Shown here piece after piece: positions 34,549 to 43,947 of a stretch of DNA of 64,000 nt. A program made the position numbers and the translations under genes. Every line of letters begins with the position of its first letter. The first letter of the stretch is position 1. The stretch is from NCBI GenBank assembly GCA_008015505.1, contig SSFR01000006.1:62001-126000 (forward strand), read 5' to 3'. The stretch comes from Pedobacter sp. Lineage in GTDB: Bacteria; Bacteroidota; Bacteroidia; Sphingobacteriales; Sphingobacteriaceae. The notes under the pieces are model-generated. The model saw only the letters and a list, made by a program, of their open reading frames with translations. It ran no database searches and had not been told where the DNA came from.

Positions 34549-35566
34549 CATAGTTACGCCATTTGTCCAAAATGGCTTTAAAATCTAGAGGAAGTTCCAC
34601 CTCAAGGTGAATAAACTGATGTGTTGTTGGATGGATAAAACCCAATGATTGGGCATGCAAAGCCTGACGAGGCATTCGTTCAAAACAGTTTTCAACGAAT
34701 TGCTTATACTTTGCAAATACAGTTCCTTTAATTATACGATCACCCCCATAAGTACTATCGTTGAATAATGGATAACCAATATGTTTCATATGGGCTCTAA
34801 TCTGATGTGTCCGACCTGTTTCCAGTTTACATTCGATGAGTGTGACATAGCCCAATCGCTCAAGTACGCGGTAGTGTGTAACTGACCATTTTCCTTTGCT
34901 TGGGTCATCATAAACAGCCATCACCTTTCGATCTTTCAGACTACGACCAATATATCCACTAATTGTTCCATCAGACTCAATATCTCCCCAAACCAATGCA
35001 ATATACTTACGGGTAATGCTATGGTCGAAGAATTGTTTTGCTAAAAAATGAATGCTTCTCTCATTTTTGCTAATGAGCAAGAGTCCTGAAGTGTCTTTAT
35101 CAATCCGATGCACCAATCCTGGCCTTCCCTCATTTCCTGGCAATTGAGGTAGTTGCTGTATATGATAAAGTAAGGCATTGGCCAAAGTACCCGTATAATT
35201 ATTAAAACCAGGATGAACAACCATTCCAGCCGGCTTATTGACTAGAATTACATCATCATCTTCATAAACGATATTCAATGGAATATTTTCCGGATAAACT
35301 TCTGTATCACGGGGAGGGTGTGGTAAAACAACCGAAATAATATCTAAAGGTTTAACCTTATAACTTGCCTTGATGGGCTTGTTATTCACTAAAACACTAT
35401 CCGCATCAATGGCATGTTGGATACGATTACGTGATGCATTCTCTACACGATGCATCAAGAATTTATCTATTCTAAGTAATGATTGCCCCTTATCTACAAC
35501 TATTTTGAGATGCTCGTATAAATCCTGCTCCTGATCTTCTGGAATATCAAATTCGTTATTATCCAT
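34541..35566 (-). CDS. rluD: RluA-family pseudouridine synthase (RluD-like)
   Basis: A 341-residue enzyme started at MDNNEFDIPE; 31 further upstream residues in frame are not family-like. An S4 RNA-binding domain (residues 28-85, LRIDKFLMHRVENASRNRIQ) precedes the catalytic domain with VVHPG and the signature GLVHRIDKDTSGLLLISKN, whose Asp is catalytic. The protein should isomerise uridines in 23S rRNA helix 69. The specific rRNA site is inferred from the S4-containing architecture. Confidence 0.88.
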   Translation of the reverse strand: MDNNEFDIPEDQEQDLYEHLKIVVDKGQSLLRIDKFLMHRVENASRNRIQHAIDADSVLVNNKPIKASYKVKPLDIISVVLPHPPRDTEVYPENIPLNIVYEDDDVILVNKPAGMVVHPGFNNYTGTLANALLYHIQQLPQLPGNEGRPGLVHRIDKDTSGLLLISKNERSIHFLAKQFFDHSITRKYIALVWGDIESDGTISGYIGRSLKDRKVMAVYDDPSKGKWSVTHYRVLERLGYVTLIECKLETGRTHQIRAHMKHIGYPLFNDSTYGGDRIIKGTVFAKYKQFVENCFERMPRQALHAQSLGFIHPTTHQFIHLEVELPLDFKAILDKWRNYVQ

Positions 35567-35642
35567 ACTTATTATATTAAAAATAACAATAGCCATGTAT
35601 TCCAAACAAAAACCATGCTTCTCTAAATGACTGATATACCTA

Positions 35643-35678
35643 ATAATTAAGTCCTGCATAAATGCAGGACTTAATTAT
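35643..35678. repeat. Palindromic hairpin between icd and the rluD-like gene
   Basis: Seventeen-base perfect arms enclose two unpaired bases. It lies downstream of icd on the minus strand and may terminate or stabilise its transcript; no T-run follows. Confidence 0.5.
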
Positions 35679-35735
35679 AATTATCGATATCTAAGATCTA
35701 CCCCGTTAATCGATACAAAGGAGCTAAAAAATACA

Positions 35736-36968
35736 TTAACCTAACTTTTTTATTAAGTTACGATCAATCTCTTCAAGAAATTCCTCTGTATAAAGGTAAT
35801 CCACTGCATGTTCTACTTTTGGCTTAATAGAAATAGCCAAATCTTTGGTCATTTTTCCACTTTCTACCGTTTCAATGCAGACTTGCTCCAAGGTGTGGCA
35901 GAATTCGATCAGTGCTTGATTATTATCCAACTTACCACGAAATTCAAGGCCTCTTGTCCAAGCAAAAATGGAAGCTATTGGATTTGTAGACGTGGGTTTG
36001 CCTGCCTGATGTTCACGATAATGACGTGTTACAGTGCCATGTGCAGCTTCTGCCTCCATTGTTTTTCCGTCTGGAGTAATTAGTACTGAAGTCATCAATC
36101 CCAATGAGCCAAAACCCTGAGCTACAGTATCTGATTGTACATCTCCATCATAGTTTTTACAAGCCCAAACAAAATTACCATTCCACTTAAGGGCCGCAGC
36201 TACCATGTCATCGATCAAACGATGCTCGTAAGTTAAACCAACAGCATCATACTGCGTTTTAAACTCGTTTTCGTAGACTTCTTGAAAAATATCTTTAAAT
36301 CGACCGTCGTATTTTTTCAGGATCGTATTCTTAGTGGATAAATATAATGGCCATTTCTTGGTCAAAGCCTGATTAAAACAAGCTCGGGCAAAACCTCGAA
36401 TACTTTCATCCGTATTATACATGGCCAAAGCGACACCATCACCTTTAAAGTTATATACTTCAAAAGATTGCACCTCTCCCCCATCTTCTGGCGTAAAAGT
36501 AATGGTTAATTTACCCTTTCCTTTAGCCAAAAAGTCAGTTGCACGGTATTGATCACCAAATGCATGACGACCAATACATATTGGTGCAGTCCAATTGGAT
36601 ACTAAACGAGGTATATTGCGCATCACAATGGGTTCACGAAAAACAGTTCCATCTAAAATATTACGAATTGTACCATTGGGCGACTTCCACATCTGTTTTA
36701 AACTAAATTCCTTTACTCGAGCTTCATCTGGTGTGATTGTAGCACATTTAATACCCACACCATATTGCTTAATGGCATTAGCAGCATCAACAGTCACCTG
36801 ATCATTTGTTGCATCCCGATGTTCAATGCTCAAATCGTAATACTTGATATCCAAATCGAGATACGGAGTAATTAACTTATCCTTGATGAATTTCCAGATA
36901 ATTCGGGTCATTTCATCCCCATCTAATTCGACTACGGGATTGGCTACTTTGATTTTTTGTATTGACAT
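35736..36968 (-). CDS. icd: NADP-dependent isocitrate dehydrogenase
   Basis: A 410-residue TCA-cycle enzyme converting isocitrate to 2-oxoglutarate and CO2. [39 protein letters not shown] and the NADP region [17 protein letters not shown] identify the homodimeric type also found in eukaryotes rather than the Escherichia type. A TATCTTTG -7 box (37005-37012) gives a leader of about 30-35 bases. A TIR element begins 16 bases upstream of this box. Confidence 0.94.
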   Translation of the reverse strand: MSIQKIKVANPVVELDGDEMTRIIWKFIKDKLITPYLDLDIKYYDLSIEHRDATNDQVTVDAANAIKQYGVGIKCATITPDEARVKEFSLKQMWKSPNGTIRNILDGTVFREPIVMRNIPRLVSNWTAPICIGRHAFGDQYRATDFLAKGKGKLTITFTPEDGGEVQSFEVYNFKGDGVALAMYNTDESIRGFARACFNQALTKKWPLYLSTKNTILKKYDGRFKDIFQEVYENEFKTQYDAVGLTYEHRLIDDMVAAALKWNGNFVWACKNYDGDVQSDTVAQGFGSLGLMTSVLITPDGKTMEAEAAHGTVTRHYREHQAGKPTSTNPIASIFAWTRGLEFRGKLDNNQALIEFCHTLEQVCIETVESGKMTKDLAISIKPKVEHAVDYLYTEEFLEEIDRNLIKKLG

Positions 36969-37004
36969 ATCTTCCCTCTTGTGTGAATTTGAAATTTAGA
37001 GGGT

Positions 37005-37012
37005 CAAAGATA
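37005..37012 (-). promoter_or_regulatory. -7 box of icd
   Basis: Minus-strand TATCTTTG matches TAnnTTTG. The position expected for the -33 element falls in the terminal repeat of the neighbouring element (from 37029). Confidence 0.5.
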
Positions 37013-37028
37013 TAAATTTTGAATTTGA

Positions 37029-37179
37029 GAGCCGGTCTAAAGCTTATTTTAAGAAATAATTGCCGGTTATTTTAGAGCAAAATAAGGCGAATTTTAGAGC
37101 AATAGTTGGGAGGCTATTGAGAAATAGCCAACAAAATTGCAACCAAAAGAATGAAATAAAATATGCTTCAGACCGGCTC
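37029..37179 (+). repeat. Dispersed TIR element, copy B (151 bp)
   Basis: Starts GAGCCGGTCTAAAGCTTATT and ends in the near complement (GCTTCAGACCGGCTC). The interior TTGCCGGTTATTTTAGAGCA matches copies A and C. It sits between the bactofilin gene and the icd promoter. Confidence 0.75.
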
Positions 37180-37206
37180 TGAGGTAATATTAATGATCGA
37201 TCAACT

Positions 37207-37647
37207 TTACGAAGCTTTAGAAGCGCTAGCACTAGCTTGTTCAACCTTATTTAGATCTAATTGCTTAGTACTAGAAAAGCCGACTTTAGAGTCTTCAGAA
37301 TGCATTGACATCGAACCATTGTAAACAGCACCAGCATCCATTTGAGCTTGTTCTGTCGTAATAGACCCCTTAATCTTTCCTGAAGATTTCAATTCTAGTT
37401 TTTTGGAATAAAGATCTCCATTAACTGTCCCATAGACTATGATTTCTTGCGTTTTGACATCTCCATTAATTACTCCTTTTTCGCCTAAAATTAGTCCATG
37501 TTCAATGGTTACATTTCCATGTATCATCCCATCGATACGCATATAGTCTTTGGCATTAATATTTCCATTGATGACACAATCTTCACCAATTAGAGTCGAA
37601 ATATTTTGTTCACTCAGACTAGGTTTTTTCTTTGAAAAAATTTCCAT
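37207..37647 (-). CDS. Bactofilin-family polymer-forming cytoskeletal protein
   Basis: A 146-residue protein with a central right-handed beta-helix of short repeats (NGNINAKDYMRIDGMIHGNV, VINGDVKTQEIIVYGTVNGD, SGKIKGSI) and polar tails, the layout of bactofilins. These polymerise without nucleotide into filaments that position cell-wall enzymes. The gene directly follows an M23 peptidase gene, a common bactofilin neighbourhood that supports a joint role in shaping the wall. Confidence 0.92.
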   Translation of the reverse strand: MEIFSKKKPSLSEQNISTLIGEDCVINGNINAKDYMRIDGMIHGNVTIEHGLILGEKGVINGDVKTQEIIVYGTVNGDLYSKKLELKSSGKIKGSITTEQAQMDAGAVYNGSMSMHSEDSKVGFSSTKQLDLNKVEQASASASKAS

Positions 37648-37660
37648 AGTGATTTTGTTT

Positions 37661-38548
37661 TTAGAGTGATAGAAATTTATTTGGGTTAATTGGTTTATTA
37701 TTTAAACGAACTTCGTAATGAAGATGTGGTCCTGTAGAGTGCCCTGTTGATCCGATAGATCCAATCACATCACCTGCCTGTACAAGCTGACCATTTTTTA
37801 CATGAACTGCTGAAAGGTGCCCGTATAAGGTTTGATAACCATTCCCATGTGCTATTCGAACACAATTGCCATAACCTTGGAACCAACTCGCCCATATGAC
37901 TTTTCCATTAGCTGTACTTCTAACCTTTTCCCCAAGAGTACCGTGAAAATCCATCCCAGCATGTAATTCACCACTTCCTGCTTCAAAGGGATCTGATCGA
38001 TATCCAAATCCAGATGTTATGTTACCATAATGCGGGTAACCTAACGGAGTAGCTTTTAATCCACTTAAAACTCGAAGAAGATATTCATTATATAATTCCA
38101 GTGTTTCGGTTGAAGTAAAATGCGAACGATGATTATTTCCCCCTATAGAAGTAGTAGAAAAACCTTGTACACCCCTTTTATGCAAATATTCATTAACTCT
38201 TTTGAGTTTAGCTTGAATTTGATTGATATAGGTTTGAGTGCGAGTAGCCGTATCCTTTGATACTGGTGCAAGTGGAGATGGAGATACAACAGGCGACTTC
38301 TTACTGGACATACCCTGCTTTAATTGGGCCACTTGCATTTGCAAATTGCTGGCCTTCTCATTTTGTGCTCGAGTATAAGAAAAGAGGGCAACAACACCTA
38401 CTAGAAGCACCCCGATGAGTATTATACCTCCAAACAAACACGACTTCCAATAAGTTATATATCTCGTTTTAATTGTAAAGGACTTTGTTTGAGAATGACC
38501 CTTACCCGTAACAATAATTGTACTAAAATGTTGATTTTTTCTACCCAT
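37661..38548 (-). CDS. M23-family peptidoglycan endopeptidase
   Basis: A 295-residue protein with an N-terminal membrane anchor (about residues 35-58), a helical linker and a C-terminal LytM/M23 domain. Zinc ligands are seen in HAGMDFHG (HxxxD) and HLHYEV (HxH), with SGFGYRSDPF before them. It should cut peptide crosslinks in the periplasm. It lies 13 bases upstream of the bactofilin gene in the same orientation, so the two are probably one operon. Confidence 0.92.
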   Translation of the reverse strand: MGRKNQHFSTIIVTGKGHSQTKSFTIKTRYITYWKSCLFGGIILIGVLLVGVVALFSYTRAQNEKASNLQMQVAQLKQGMSSKKSPVVSPSPLAPVSKDTATRTQTYINQIQAKLKRVNEYLHKRGVQGFSTTSIGGNNHRSHFTSTETLELYNEYLLRVLSGLKATPLGYPHYGNITSGFGYRSDPFEAGSGELHAGMDFHGTLGEKVRSTANGKVIWASWFQGYGNCVRIAHGNGYQTLYGHLSAVHVKNGQLVQAGDVIGSIGSTGHSTGPHLHYEVRLNNKPINPNKFLSL

Positions 38549-38876
38549 CCTACTTTTCTGTCTGTTGCAACCTCAATAATATGACGAAAAACCAATAACC
38601 GTCCGATAAACGGTTGCATTAAATATTTATATTTCTAGTAAATAAACCTAACCATTTAAATCCCGACGTAAATATCAACCCCGCAGATAGAAAAGTTCTT
38701 TCATAAAGACCGTGGAGAATAGTAATCCACCCAAGAGCGAAACTTTCCTTTACCTGAAGTTAGGATTTTTTTTGCATAAAATCAAATACCTTTGCCGTTT
38801 AAAATAGTTTTGAACTAAATTTCTAGTAATGTTATCCTAATAAAAACTTTGCTAGAAGTGACACAAAAGAAGACAA
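38549..38876. other. Divergent intergenic region
   Basis: This 328-bp region lies between the divergent M23 peptidase and ABC exporter genes. A TACCTTTG box (38787-38794) probably belongs to the exporter promoter. A short stem ACCGT/ACGGT occurs near 38598-38615. Nothing else is recognised. Confidence 0.5.
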
Positions 38877-40700
38877 ATGGCACGTACCCGATTAAATAGT
38901 GGGAATACTCCAGAAGAAGATTTACCAACAGCAAAAATCAATAAAGATAGCCTCCGAAAGGTGTCGGCACTTTTAAAATATTTGAGGCCTTATCGCTGGA
39001 AATTCATTATTGGAATGGGATTCTTATTACTATCAAGCATAACTGCACTGGCTTTTCCTGCATTGTTAGGTATGATGATTGATGCCGCTCAAGGTAAACA
39101 AAAGTATCAGTGGGTACCTGGTAATATTCATATCATTGGTTTTATTTCTTTTGGGGTATTATTTGTTCAATTGGTAGTATCTTTTTTCAGAATACGTCTA
39201 TTTGTTGAAGTTGCTGAGAAATCGTTAGCAGACATTCGACGTGACACTTATTTCAAACTGATCACACTACCAATGACTTTTTTTTCGCAACGTCGTGTAG
39301 GTGAGCTTAATAGTCGAATTTCAGCAGATCTTTCTCAAATACAGGACACAATAACAACTACGCTTGCCGAATTAATTCGGCAAGTAATTGTGCTTGTTGG
39401 CGGCATTAGTTTTTTATTTGTTGTATCGACTAAACTAACATTACTTAATATCGCTGTTCTTCCATTATTGGTAGTGATAGCTGTTTTCTTTGGACGATAT
39501 ATTCGCAGTTTGTCTCGACAAGCACAAGATAAATTAGCTGAATCTAATATTATTGTGGAAGAAACTTTACAAGGTATAGCCAATGTAAAAGCATTTGTTA
39601 ATGAGGCTTACGAAGCTTATCGCTATGACACAACGTTACGAGAAGTAGTCCGAATCGCTTTAAAGGGAGCTAATTTTCGGGGAGGATTTGCATCCTTTAT
39701 CATTTTTGCCATTTTCAGTGCAATTGTGGGTGTGATTTGGTATGGATCTGTACTTGTTTCTCATGGCGACCTTACGGTTGGCAATTTAACTACCTATATC
39801 TTATATTCTGCCTTTGTTGGAGCTGCTATGGGTAGTTTCCCCGAACTATATGCTAACGTTCAGAAAGCAGTAGGGGCCAGTGAGCGTGTTCTAGAATTAT
39901 TAAAAGAAAAGAATGAACCTATTTCAATTAAAGCAGAAGAAAATCAGATTAAACAAAAAATCAAGGGTGACTTAATATTCGACAATATCATATTTGCCTA
40001 TCCGACACGTAAGGAGATTACTATATTAAACCGGTTATCATTTCAAGTCAAAGCAGGAGAAAGAGTAGCTATTGTTGGGCCTAGTGGTGCAGGTAAATCA
40101 ACCATTGCCAGTTTAATTCTCCGTTTTTATGCCCCACAAAGTGGGCAAATACGATTTGACCATCAAGTGGCTGATCAATATTCTTTGACTGATATCCGAA
40201 ATCAAGTAGCCATTGTACCTCAAGATGTACTTTTGTTTGGTGGTTCCATTCTTGAAAATATTGCCTATGGGTGTTTAAATGCCACCTATGAAGAAGTGAT
40301 GGCTGCAGCAAAACGGGCCAATGCACATCAATTTATTATTGGTTTTCCGGAAGGATATAATACCCTAGTTGGAGAACGTGGCATTAAGCTATCGGGCGGA
40401 CAACGTCAACGAATTGCAATTGCCCGAGCTTTATTAAAAAATCCAGTCATCCTTATTTTAGATGAAGCAACTTCTTCACTTGATTCCGAATCGGAGCGTT
40501 TAGTACAAGAGGCGTTAGAAGAACTCATGAAAGGTAGAACATCTATCATCATTGCACATCGCTTATCAACCATTCGTCAGGCAGATAAAATTATCGTATT
40601 GGAAAAAGGGGAGTTGATCGAAATGGGTACCCATCAAGAGCTTATGCAACATGAAAAGGGATTATATCGATATTTAAGTGGGCTACAAACCTCGACTTAG
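38877..40700 (+). CDS. MsbA-like ABC exporter (fused membrane and ATPase domains)
   Basis: A 607-residue half-transporter: six membrane helices (about residues 40-330) and an ATPase domain with Walker A GPSGAGKST, Q-loop VPQDVLLFGG, signature LSGGQRQRIAIARALL, Walker B VILILDEATSSLD and the switch His in IIAHRLST. It is of the type that exports lipids or drugs as a homodimer. The substrate is not predictable. The ATG lies just after AAGAAGACAA. Confidence 0.9.
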   Translation: MARTRLNSGNTPEEDLPTAKINKDSLRKVSALLKYLRPYRWKFIIGMGFLLLSSITALAFPALLGMMIDAAQGKQKYQWVPGNIHIIGFISFGVLFVQLVVSFFRIRLFVEVAEKSLADIRRDTYFKLITLPMTFFSQRRVGELNSRISADLSQIQDTITTTLAELIRQVIVLVGGISFLFVVSTKLTLLNIAVLPLLVVIAVFFGRYIRSLSRQAQDKLAESNIIVEETLQGIANVKAFVNEAYEAYRYDTTLREVVRIALKGANFRGGFASFIIFAIFSAIVGVIWYGSVLVSHGDLTVGNLTTYILYSAFVGAAMGSFPELYANVQKAVGASERVLELLKEKNEPISIKAEENQIKQKIKGDLIFDNIIFAYPTRKEITILNRLSFQVKAGERVAIVGPSGAGKSTIASLILRFYAPQSGQIRFDHQVADQYSLTDIRNQVAIVPQDVLLFGGSILENIAYGCLNATYEEVMAAAKRANAHQFIIGFPEGYNTLVGERGIKLSGGQRQRIAIARALLKNPVILILDEATSSLDSESERLVQEALEELMKGRTSIIIAHRLSTIRQADKIIVLEKGELIEMGTHQELMQHEKGLYRYLSGLQTST

Positions 40701-40714
40701 CTAAAATCAATCAC

Positions 40715-40745
40715 TTGATAAAAAATTAAATTATACCTAATTTTG
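40715..40745 (+). promoter_or_regulatory. Promoter of rpsF-rpsR-rplI
   Basis: A TTG (40715-40717) and TAATTTTG (40738-40745) are separated by 20 bases, matching the -33/-7 spacing of Bacteroidota promoters. Confidence 0.6.
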
Positions 40746-40793
40746 CCGGGCCCTTTAAAATGCTGGGCATCAAGTACAATTTAAATATTAATC
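40746..40793 (+). promoter_or_regulatory. Possible S6:S18 autoregulatory leader
   Basis: The short leader holds CCGGGCCC and a TGCC/GGCA stem around 40744-40769, reminiscent of the CCG-containing leaders bound by the S6:S18 complex in other bacteria. The assignment is weak and based on position and the CCG word only. Confidence 0.25.
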
Positions 40794-41162
40794 ATGCAAC
40801 AGTACGAAACAGTGATCATTCTGACCCCGTTGTTATCAGAAGAAGCTGTGAAGGAGGTGTTAGCCAAATTCACGAAGCTAATTAAAGATAACGGAGCCGA
40901 AATTATCCATGAGGATAGTTGGGGTTTGAAAAAATTAGCGTATCCTATTCAGAAAAAAACAACAGGGTACTATCACCTAATAGAATTTAAGGCTCCAGGT
41001 GAGTTTATTAATAAATTAGAAGTGGAATACAAGCGTGACGAGCGTATCATGCGCTTCCTAACAGTTTCCTTGGACAAGCATGCGCTAGCTTATAACGAAA
41101 AAAAACGTAGTGGTGCTTTCAATAAAAAGAAAGAAATTAAAGTAGAGGAGGCAGTAAGATAA
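40794..41162 (+). CDS. rpsF: 30S ribosomal protein S6
   Basis: A 122-residue ribosomal protein with [19 protein letters not shown] at the start and [22 protein letters not shown] in the middle, both typical of S6. It binds 16S rRNA together with S18. The stop TAA shares a base with the rpsR ATG, so translation is coupled. Confidence 0.97.
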   Translation: MQQYETVIILTPLLSEEAVKEVLAKFTKLIKDNGAEIIHEDSWGLKKLAYPIQKKTTGYYHLIEFKAPGEFINKLEVEYKRDERIMRFLTVSLDKHALAYNEKKRSGAFNKKKEIKVEEAVR

Positions 41163-41425
41163 TGGCAAAAGATCAAATTCAATATGTTACCGCCCCTAAA
41201 GTGGATGATAACCGCAAAAAGTACTGCCGGTTTAAGAAAAATGGTATCAAATATATCGATTATAAGGATGAAAATTTCTTAATGAAGTTTGTCAATGATC
41301 AAGGTAAAGTTTTACCACGTCGTTTAACAGGAACATCATTGAAATATCAGCGCAAAGTTTCTCAGGCTATTAAACGTGCGCGCCATATCGGTTTATTACC
41401 TTATGTTGCTGACTCATTAAAATAA
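41162..41425 (+). CDS. rpsR: 30S ribosomal protein S18
   Basis: An 87-residue protein with [40 protein letters not shown] and HIGLLPYV, diagnostic for S18. It partners S6 in the small-subunit platform. It overlaps rpsF by one base and is followed by rplI after 17 bases, which contain a GGAGGG ribosome-binding site. Confidence 0.97.
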   Translation: MAKDQIQYVTAPKVDDNRKKYCRFKKNGIKYIDYKDENFLMKFVNDQGKVLPRRLTGTSLKYQRKVSQAIKRARHIGLLPYVADSLK

Positions 41426-41442
41426 TTGGAGGGATAAGCGAA

Positions 41443-41886
41443 ATGGAACTAATTCTAAAACAGGATATCAAAAATCTGGGAGAAAAAGACGATATCGTCA
41501 AAGTTAAACCGGGATATGGACGCAACTATCTTATTCCTAAAGGTTATGCTACTTTGGCTACTCCCTCGGCAAAAAAAGTTTTAGCTGAAAATATCAAACA
41601 AGCCACTTTCAAACAGGAAAAAATCAGAAAAGATGCTGATACAATGGCTGCTAAATTGGAAGGTATTAAATTAACTATTGGCGCAAAAGCTGGAGAAACG
41701 GGTAAAATATTTGGAGCTGTAAATACAATTCAGGTTGCTGATGCACTTAGAAAAGAAGGATTTGATGTTGATCGCAGACGAATTACTTTTGAGGTTGAGC
41801 CCAAATTTATTGGTGAATATGTTGCCAACTTAAATCTCCATAAAGAGGTCAAAGTAAAACTTCATTTTGAAGTAGTAGCTGAATAG
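41443..41886 (+). CDS. rplI: 50S ribosomal protein L9
   Basis: A 147-residue protein. The N-terminal rRNA-binding domain ELILKQDIKNLGEKDDIVKVKPGYGRNYLIPKG is unmistakable, followed by the long connecting helix and a C-terminal domain from about residue 80. It ends the S6-S18-L9 operon and is followed by a strong terminator. Confidence 0.97.
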   Translation: MELILKQDIKNLGEKDDIVKVKPGYGRNYLIPKGYATLATPSAKKVLAENIKQATFKQEKIRKDADTMAAKLEGIKLTIGAKAGETGKIFGAVNTIQVADALRKEGFDVDRRRITFEVEPKFIGEYVANLNLHKEVKVKLHFEVVAE

Positions 41887-41904
41887 TATTCTTATTTTTA
41901 ACTC

Positions 41905-41960
41905 ATATTTAAAGGAAAAGGTGCTGTTATTAAAATAACAGCACCTTTTCCTTTAAATAT
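41905..41960. terminator. 27-bp-arm bidirectional terminator
   Basis: Perfect arms at 41905-41931 and 41934-41960 enclose only two unpaired bases. It lies between rplI and the convergent maf gene. Confidence 0.88.
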
Positions 41961-41986
41961 AAAATTGTTAGAAAATAAAAATTTCC

Positions 41987-42568
41987 CTATTTCCCTATAG
42001 AAAGATTATATAATTCTTGATATAATCGATGTGTTGGTAAACCAACCACATTATGGTAAGATCCATTGATTTTCTCAATACCAATAAGTCCAATCCACTC
42101 CTGAACACCATAAGCCCCTGCTTTGTCCATTGGCTGTCCAGTGGAAATGTAGTGGTGGATTTGTTCAGACGTTAGATTTTTAAAATATACCTCCGATACC
42201 TCATAAAAACTATATAGCTGATGATCTTTCAATAAACCAACGGCTGTAATTACTTCATGCTTTTTACCAGATAGTGATGAGAGGATTTCAAAAGCATGTT
42301 CTTTATTCTTAGGCTTACCGATTATTTTTTCATTAATACAAACAATGGTATCCGCTGTAATAACGATTTCTTTATTAATAGTTTCATCAAATGCGCTAGC
42401 TTTCTTCTCTGCAATAAAAAGTGCAACATCAATAGGACTCAAACCATCAGGATAGCTTTCATCAACATCCTTCAAAACTACGCTGAAGTCTAATCCCATT
42501 AACTTAAGCAGTTCATGCCTTCGGGGAGATTTTGAAGCCAAAATGATTGGTGGAAGGTTTAATATCAT
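41987..42568 (-). CDS. maf: Maf-family nucleoside triphosphate pyrophosphatase
   Basis: A 193-residue protein with the Maf opening PIILASKSPRRHELLKLMG, the catalytic region VITADTIVC, and GKPKNKEHAFEILSSLSGKKHEVITAV. Maf proteins hydrolyse non-canonical or pyrimidine nucleoside triphosphates as a house-cleaning step. It is followed upstream on the same strand by the exported chorismate mutase and kdsC genes. Confidence 0.93.
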   Translation of the reverse strand: MILNLPPIILASKSPRRHELLKLMGLDFSVVLKDVDESYPDGLSPIDVALFIAEKKASAFDETINKEIVITADTIVCINEKIIGKPKNKEHAFEILSSLSGKKHEVITAVGLLKDHQLYSFYEVSEVYFKNLTSEQIHHYISTGQPMDKAGAYGVQEWIGLIGIEKINGSYHNVVGLPTHRLYQELYNLSIGK

Positions 42569-42628
42569 TTTGATGAAAAATTTTATTCTACGAGTTATTT
42601 ACTTCTTAAATTAGGGGAATAAAAAATA

Positions 42629-43141
42629 TTACTTTTTTGAATCAAGATCATTGTCTAAAATCTGTATTTGTTTCCTAAGAGACTCATGATGAATGAGCTC
42701 AAGCAACTTGGTAGTAAAATGATTATCCAGCTCTAAGGATTGTGCAAACGCACTTCTATCTTTCACCACCTCATTCCAGCGGTTAGGTTGCAAAACGCGC
42801 ATATATTTACTGCGTTTGTAAGTTCCTATTTCTTCAACTATTTGCATTCGCTCAGCTAGGCCCTGTAAAATTTGATAGTCGATTTGATCAAGCTTTAACC
42901 TTAATTCAGTTAGCTTATTCATTGGTTTTGAGACAAGTTTCAAGCTATCTTCCATCCGAGCCTGGGCTAAGAGAATATGATAAAGTTTGTTTTTTTGTAT
43001 ATCACTCAGCTTTAGTTTTTTTTGTAAAGAAAGAGATAAGCTTTGAGCGCGTTCTATTGAATTAGGATTTTGTGCCTGTACTTCGATTGCTATTATTGAT
43101 GTAGCTAGAAAAAGTATCCATAGACAAATATTTTTTTTCAT
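42629..43141 (-). CDS. Exported AroQ-type chorismate mutase domain protein
   Basis: A 170-residue protein with a signal peptide (LWILFLATSIIAIEVQAQ) and a helical mature part. Residues 74-165 match the AroQ chorismate mutase fold: ELRLKLDQIDYQIL (Arg81), LAERMQIVEEIG (Arg98), YKRSKYMRVLQPNRW (Lys109) and HHESLRKQ (Ser154, Gln158), corresponding to active-site positions of the Escherichia enzyme. Chorismate mutase converts chorismate to prephenate in the cytoplasm, so export is odd. The N-terminal helical part (30-73) is unassigned. It stands between maf and kdsC. Confidence 0.65.
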   Translation of the reverse strand: MKKNICLWILFLATSIIAIEVQAQNPNSIERAQSLSLSLQKKLKLSDIQKNKLYHILLAQARMEDSLKLVSKPMNKLTELRLKLDQIDYQILQGLAERMQIVEEIGTYKRSKYMRVLQPNRWNEVVKDRSAFAQSLELDNHFTTKLLELIHHESLRKQIQILDNDLDSKK

Positions 43142-43162
43142 ATACTGTTTTCTTACAAAATT

Positions 43163-43699
43163 CTACATCAATCTGCCATCATAGGCTGAAGGATTGGCAT
43201 TATACCATTTATTTTGAGCTTTCAATGTTTTTTCAATAACATCTCTTGCACAAGCTTTACCCCCATTCCGAGGAGAAATGTAATGAGATATGGCTTTAAT
43301 CTCTTCTACTGCATCAGCAGGGCAAGTAGCTAGGCCAGCTAGTTTCATTACCGGAAAATCTGGAATATCATCTCCCATATACAGGATTTGTTCCGCTGAA
43401 AGCTGATTAGCTTGAACAAAGTCTTGGTAAACATGAATTTTAGAATCAACACCTAGGAAAATATCTTTTACCCCCAAAGCTCGTAATCGAAATTCAGTGC
43501 TTTTAGAGGTTGCTCCGGATATGACTGCAACAAGGAACCCTCGTTTTATGGCTAGCTTCAATGCATAACCATCTTTTATATTAAACTGACGCAATTGATC
43601 TCCATTCTCTGTGACGTGAACAATACCGTCTGTAAGTACCCCATCTACATCAAAAATGAATGTGGTAATTGATGAAAGTTTTTCAAAAAATGAACTCAT
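43163..43699 (-). CDS. kdsC: 3-deoxy-D-manno-octulosonate 8-phosphate phosphatase
   Basis: A 178-residue HAD phosphatase of the KdsC type. Motif I is TFIFDVDGVLTDG, motif II ISGATSK, motif III includes GVDSK, and motif IV MGDDIPDFPVM. It removes phosphate from KDO-8-phosphate in lipopolysaccharide synthesis. Its start overlaps the stop of the upstream iscX gene by four bases. Confidence 0.9.
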   Translation of the reverse strand: MSSFFEKLSSITTFIFDVDGVLTDGIVHVTENGDQLRQFNIKDGYALKLAIKRGFLVAVISGATSKSTEFRLRALGVKDIFLGVDSKIHVYQDFVQANQLSAEQILYMGDDIPDFPVMKLAGLATCPADAVEEIKAISHYISPRNGGKACARDVIEKTLKAQNKWYNANPSAYDGRLM

Positions 43700-43938
43700 T
43701 GATTATCGCGCCATTCATATACCCAAGCTGATTGGATTTGTTCCAAGTGTCCTTCATTACATTCCTGCCGAGTTCCAACAAAGTTGGGTAAACTTAATAC
43801 CCATTCAATTAACTCTGTAAAACGAATTCTATAAATTTTAGATTCATTGAAGTCATCCCCAAATTTTTCATAAAGACCCATGGCTATATCTTCGTAATCG
43901 TTCCAATGAATAGGTAACTCAAACTGCTTGGTGTTCAT
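43696..43938 (-). CDS. iscX: Fe-S cluster assembly protein IscX
   Basis: An 80-residue acidic protein with PIHWNDYEDIAMGLYEKFGD, VRFTELIEWVLSLPNF-like YRIRFTELIEWV, and a C-terminal ESIQSAW-like LEQIQSAWVYEW, the IscX (YfhJ) pattern. IscX binds IscS and iron and tunes cluster assembly. It is ten bases downstream of the ISC-type ferredoxin gene, a conserved pairing, and overlaps kdsC by four bases. Confidence 0.88.
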   Translation of the reverse strand: MNTKQFELPIHWNDYEDIAMGLYEKFGDDFNESKIYRIRFTELIEWVLSLPNFVGTRQECNEGHLEQIQSAWVYEWRDNQ

Positions 43939-43947
43939 TATTGTCTA

